A model generated the notes under the pieces. The model was not told where the DNA came from, did no database searches, and saw only the letters and a program-made list of their open reading frames with translations. Shown piece after piece: positions 5,770 to 5,793 of a DNA stretch of 5,793 bases (positions are counted from its first letter, which is position 1; every line of letters begins with the position of its first letter). The stretch lies in assembly GCA_016780525.1 (NCBI GenBank), contig JADHLR010000104.1, positions 1-5,793 of the forward strand. Reading direction: 5' to 3'. The DNA is from Candidatus Puniceispirillum sp. Lineage in GTDB: Bacteria; Pseudomonadota; Alphaproteobacteria; Puniceispirillales; Puniceispirillaceae. The position numbers and the translations under genes were made by a program.

Positions 5770-5793
5770 ATGAACGTCATCTGCCAAATCTAC

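Overview
The window looks like ordinary chromosome from an alphaproteobacterium of mid GC content. It carries housekeeping genes whose proteins resemble Rhodospirillales or SAR116-type marine alphaproteobacteria. That placement is an impression from protein style and gene order, not a database result. There is no sign of a phage, transposon, plasmid or CRISPR locus.

Layout. Positions 1-1663 hold two de novo purine genes on the minus strand: purB (adenylosuccinate lyase), then purC (SAICAR synthase), which runs off the left edge. They are probably one transcript, and their enzymes act in consecutive steps of IMP synthesis. Divergent from purB is a 60-residue, very basic small protein of unknown function (1771-1953, plus). 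Next come radC (1980-2720, minus) and map, methionine aminopeptidase (2782-3576, minus), both in one direction. A 238-bp divergent intergenic region separates map from a CinA/MoaB-domain gene (3815-4594, plus). The CinA-like gene converges on a rhomboid-family intramembrane protease gene (4619 to about 5446 or 5524, minus). A tRNA-Leu(UAA) gene (5685-5769, minus) lies upstream of the rhomboid gene.

The most unusual features are small. First, the rhomboid reading frame continues upstream of its first ATG with a clear family-like N-terminus and the first half of membrane helix 1, yet no ATG, GTG or TTG exists there. A CTG sits where the initiator is expected, so this is either a non-canonical start or a start-codon or frameshift lesion. 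Second, two short tandem arrays, three 18-bp units at 3749-3802 and five 12/14-bp units at 5596-5661, lie in the 5' regions of neighbouring genes. They share the core GCACAT although their unit lengths differ. Third, radC has an in-frame 9-bp tandem repeat that gives a Gly-Ser-Thr linker. I found no convincing new multi-gene system. The arrays and the rhomboid start are the points worth checking.
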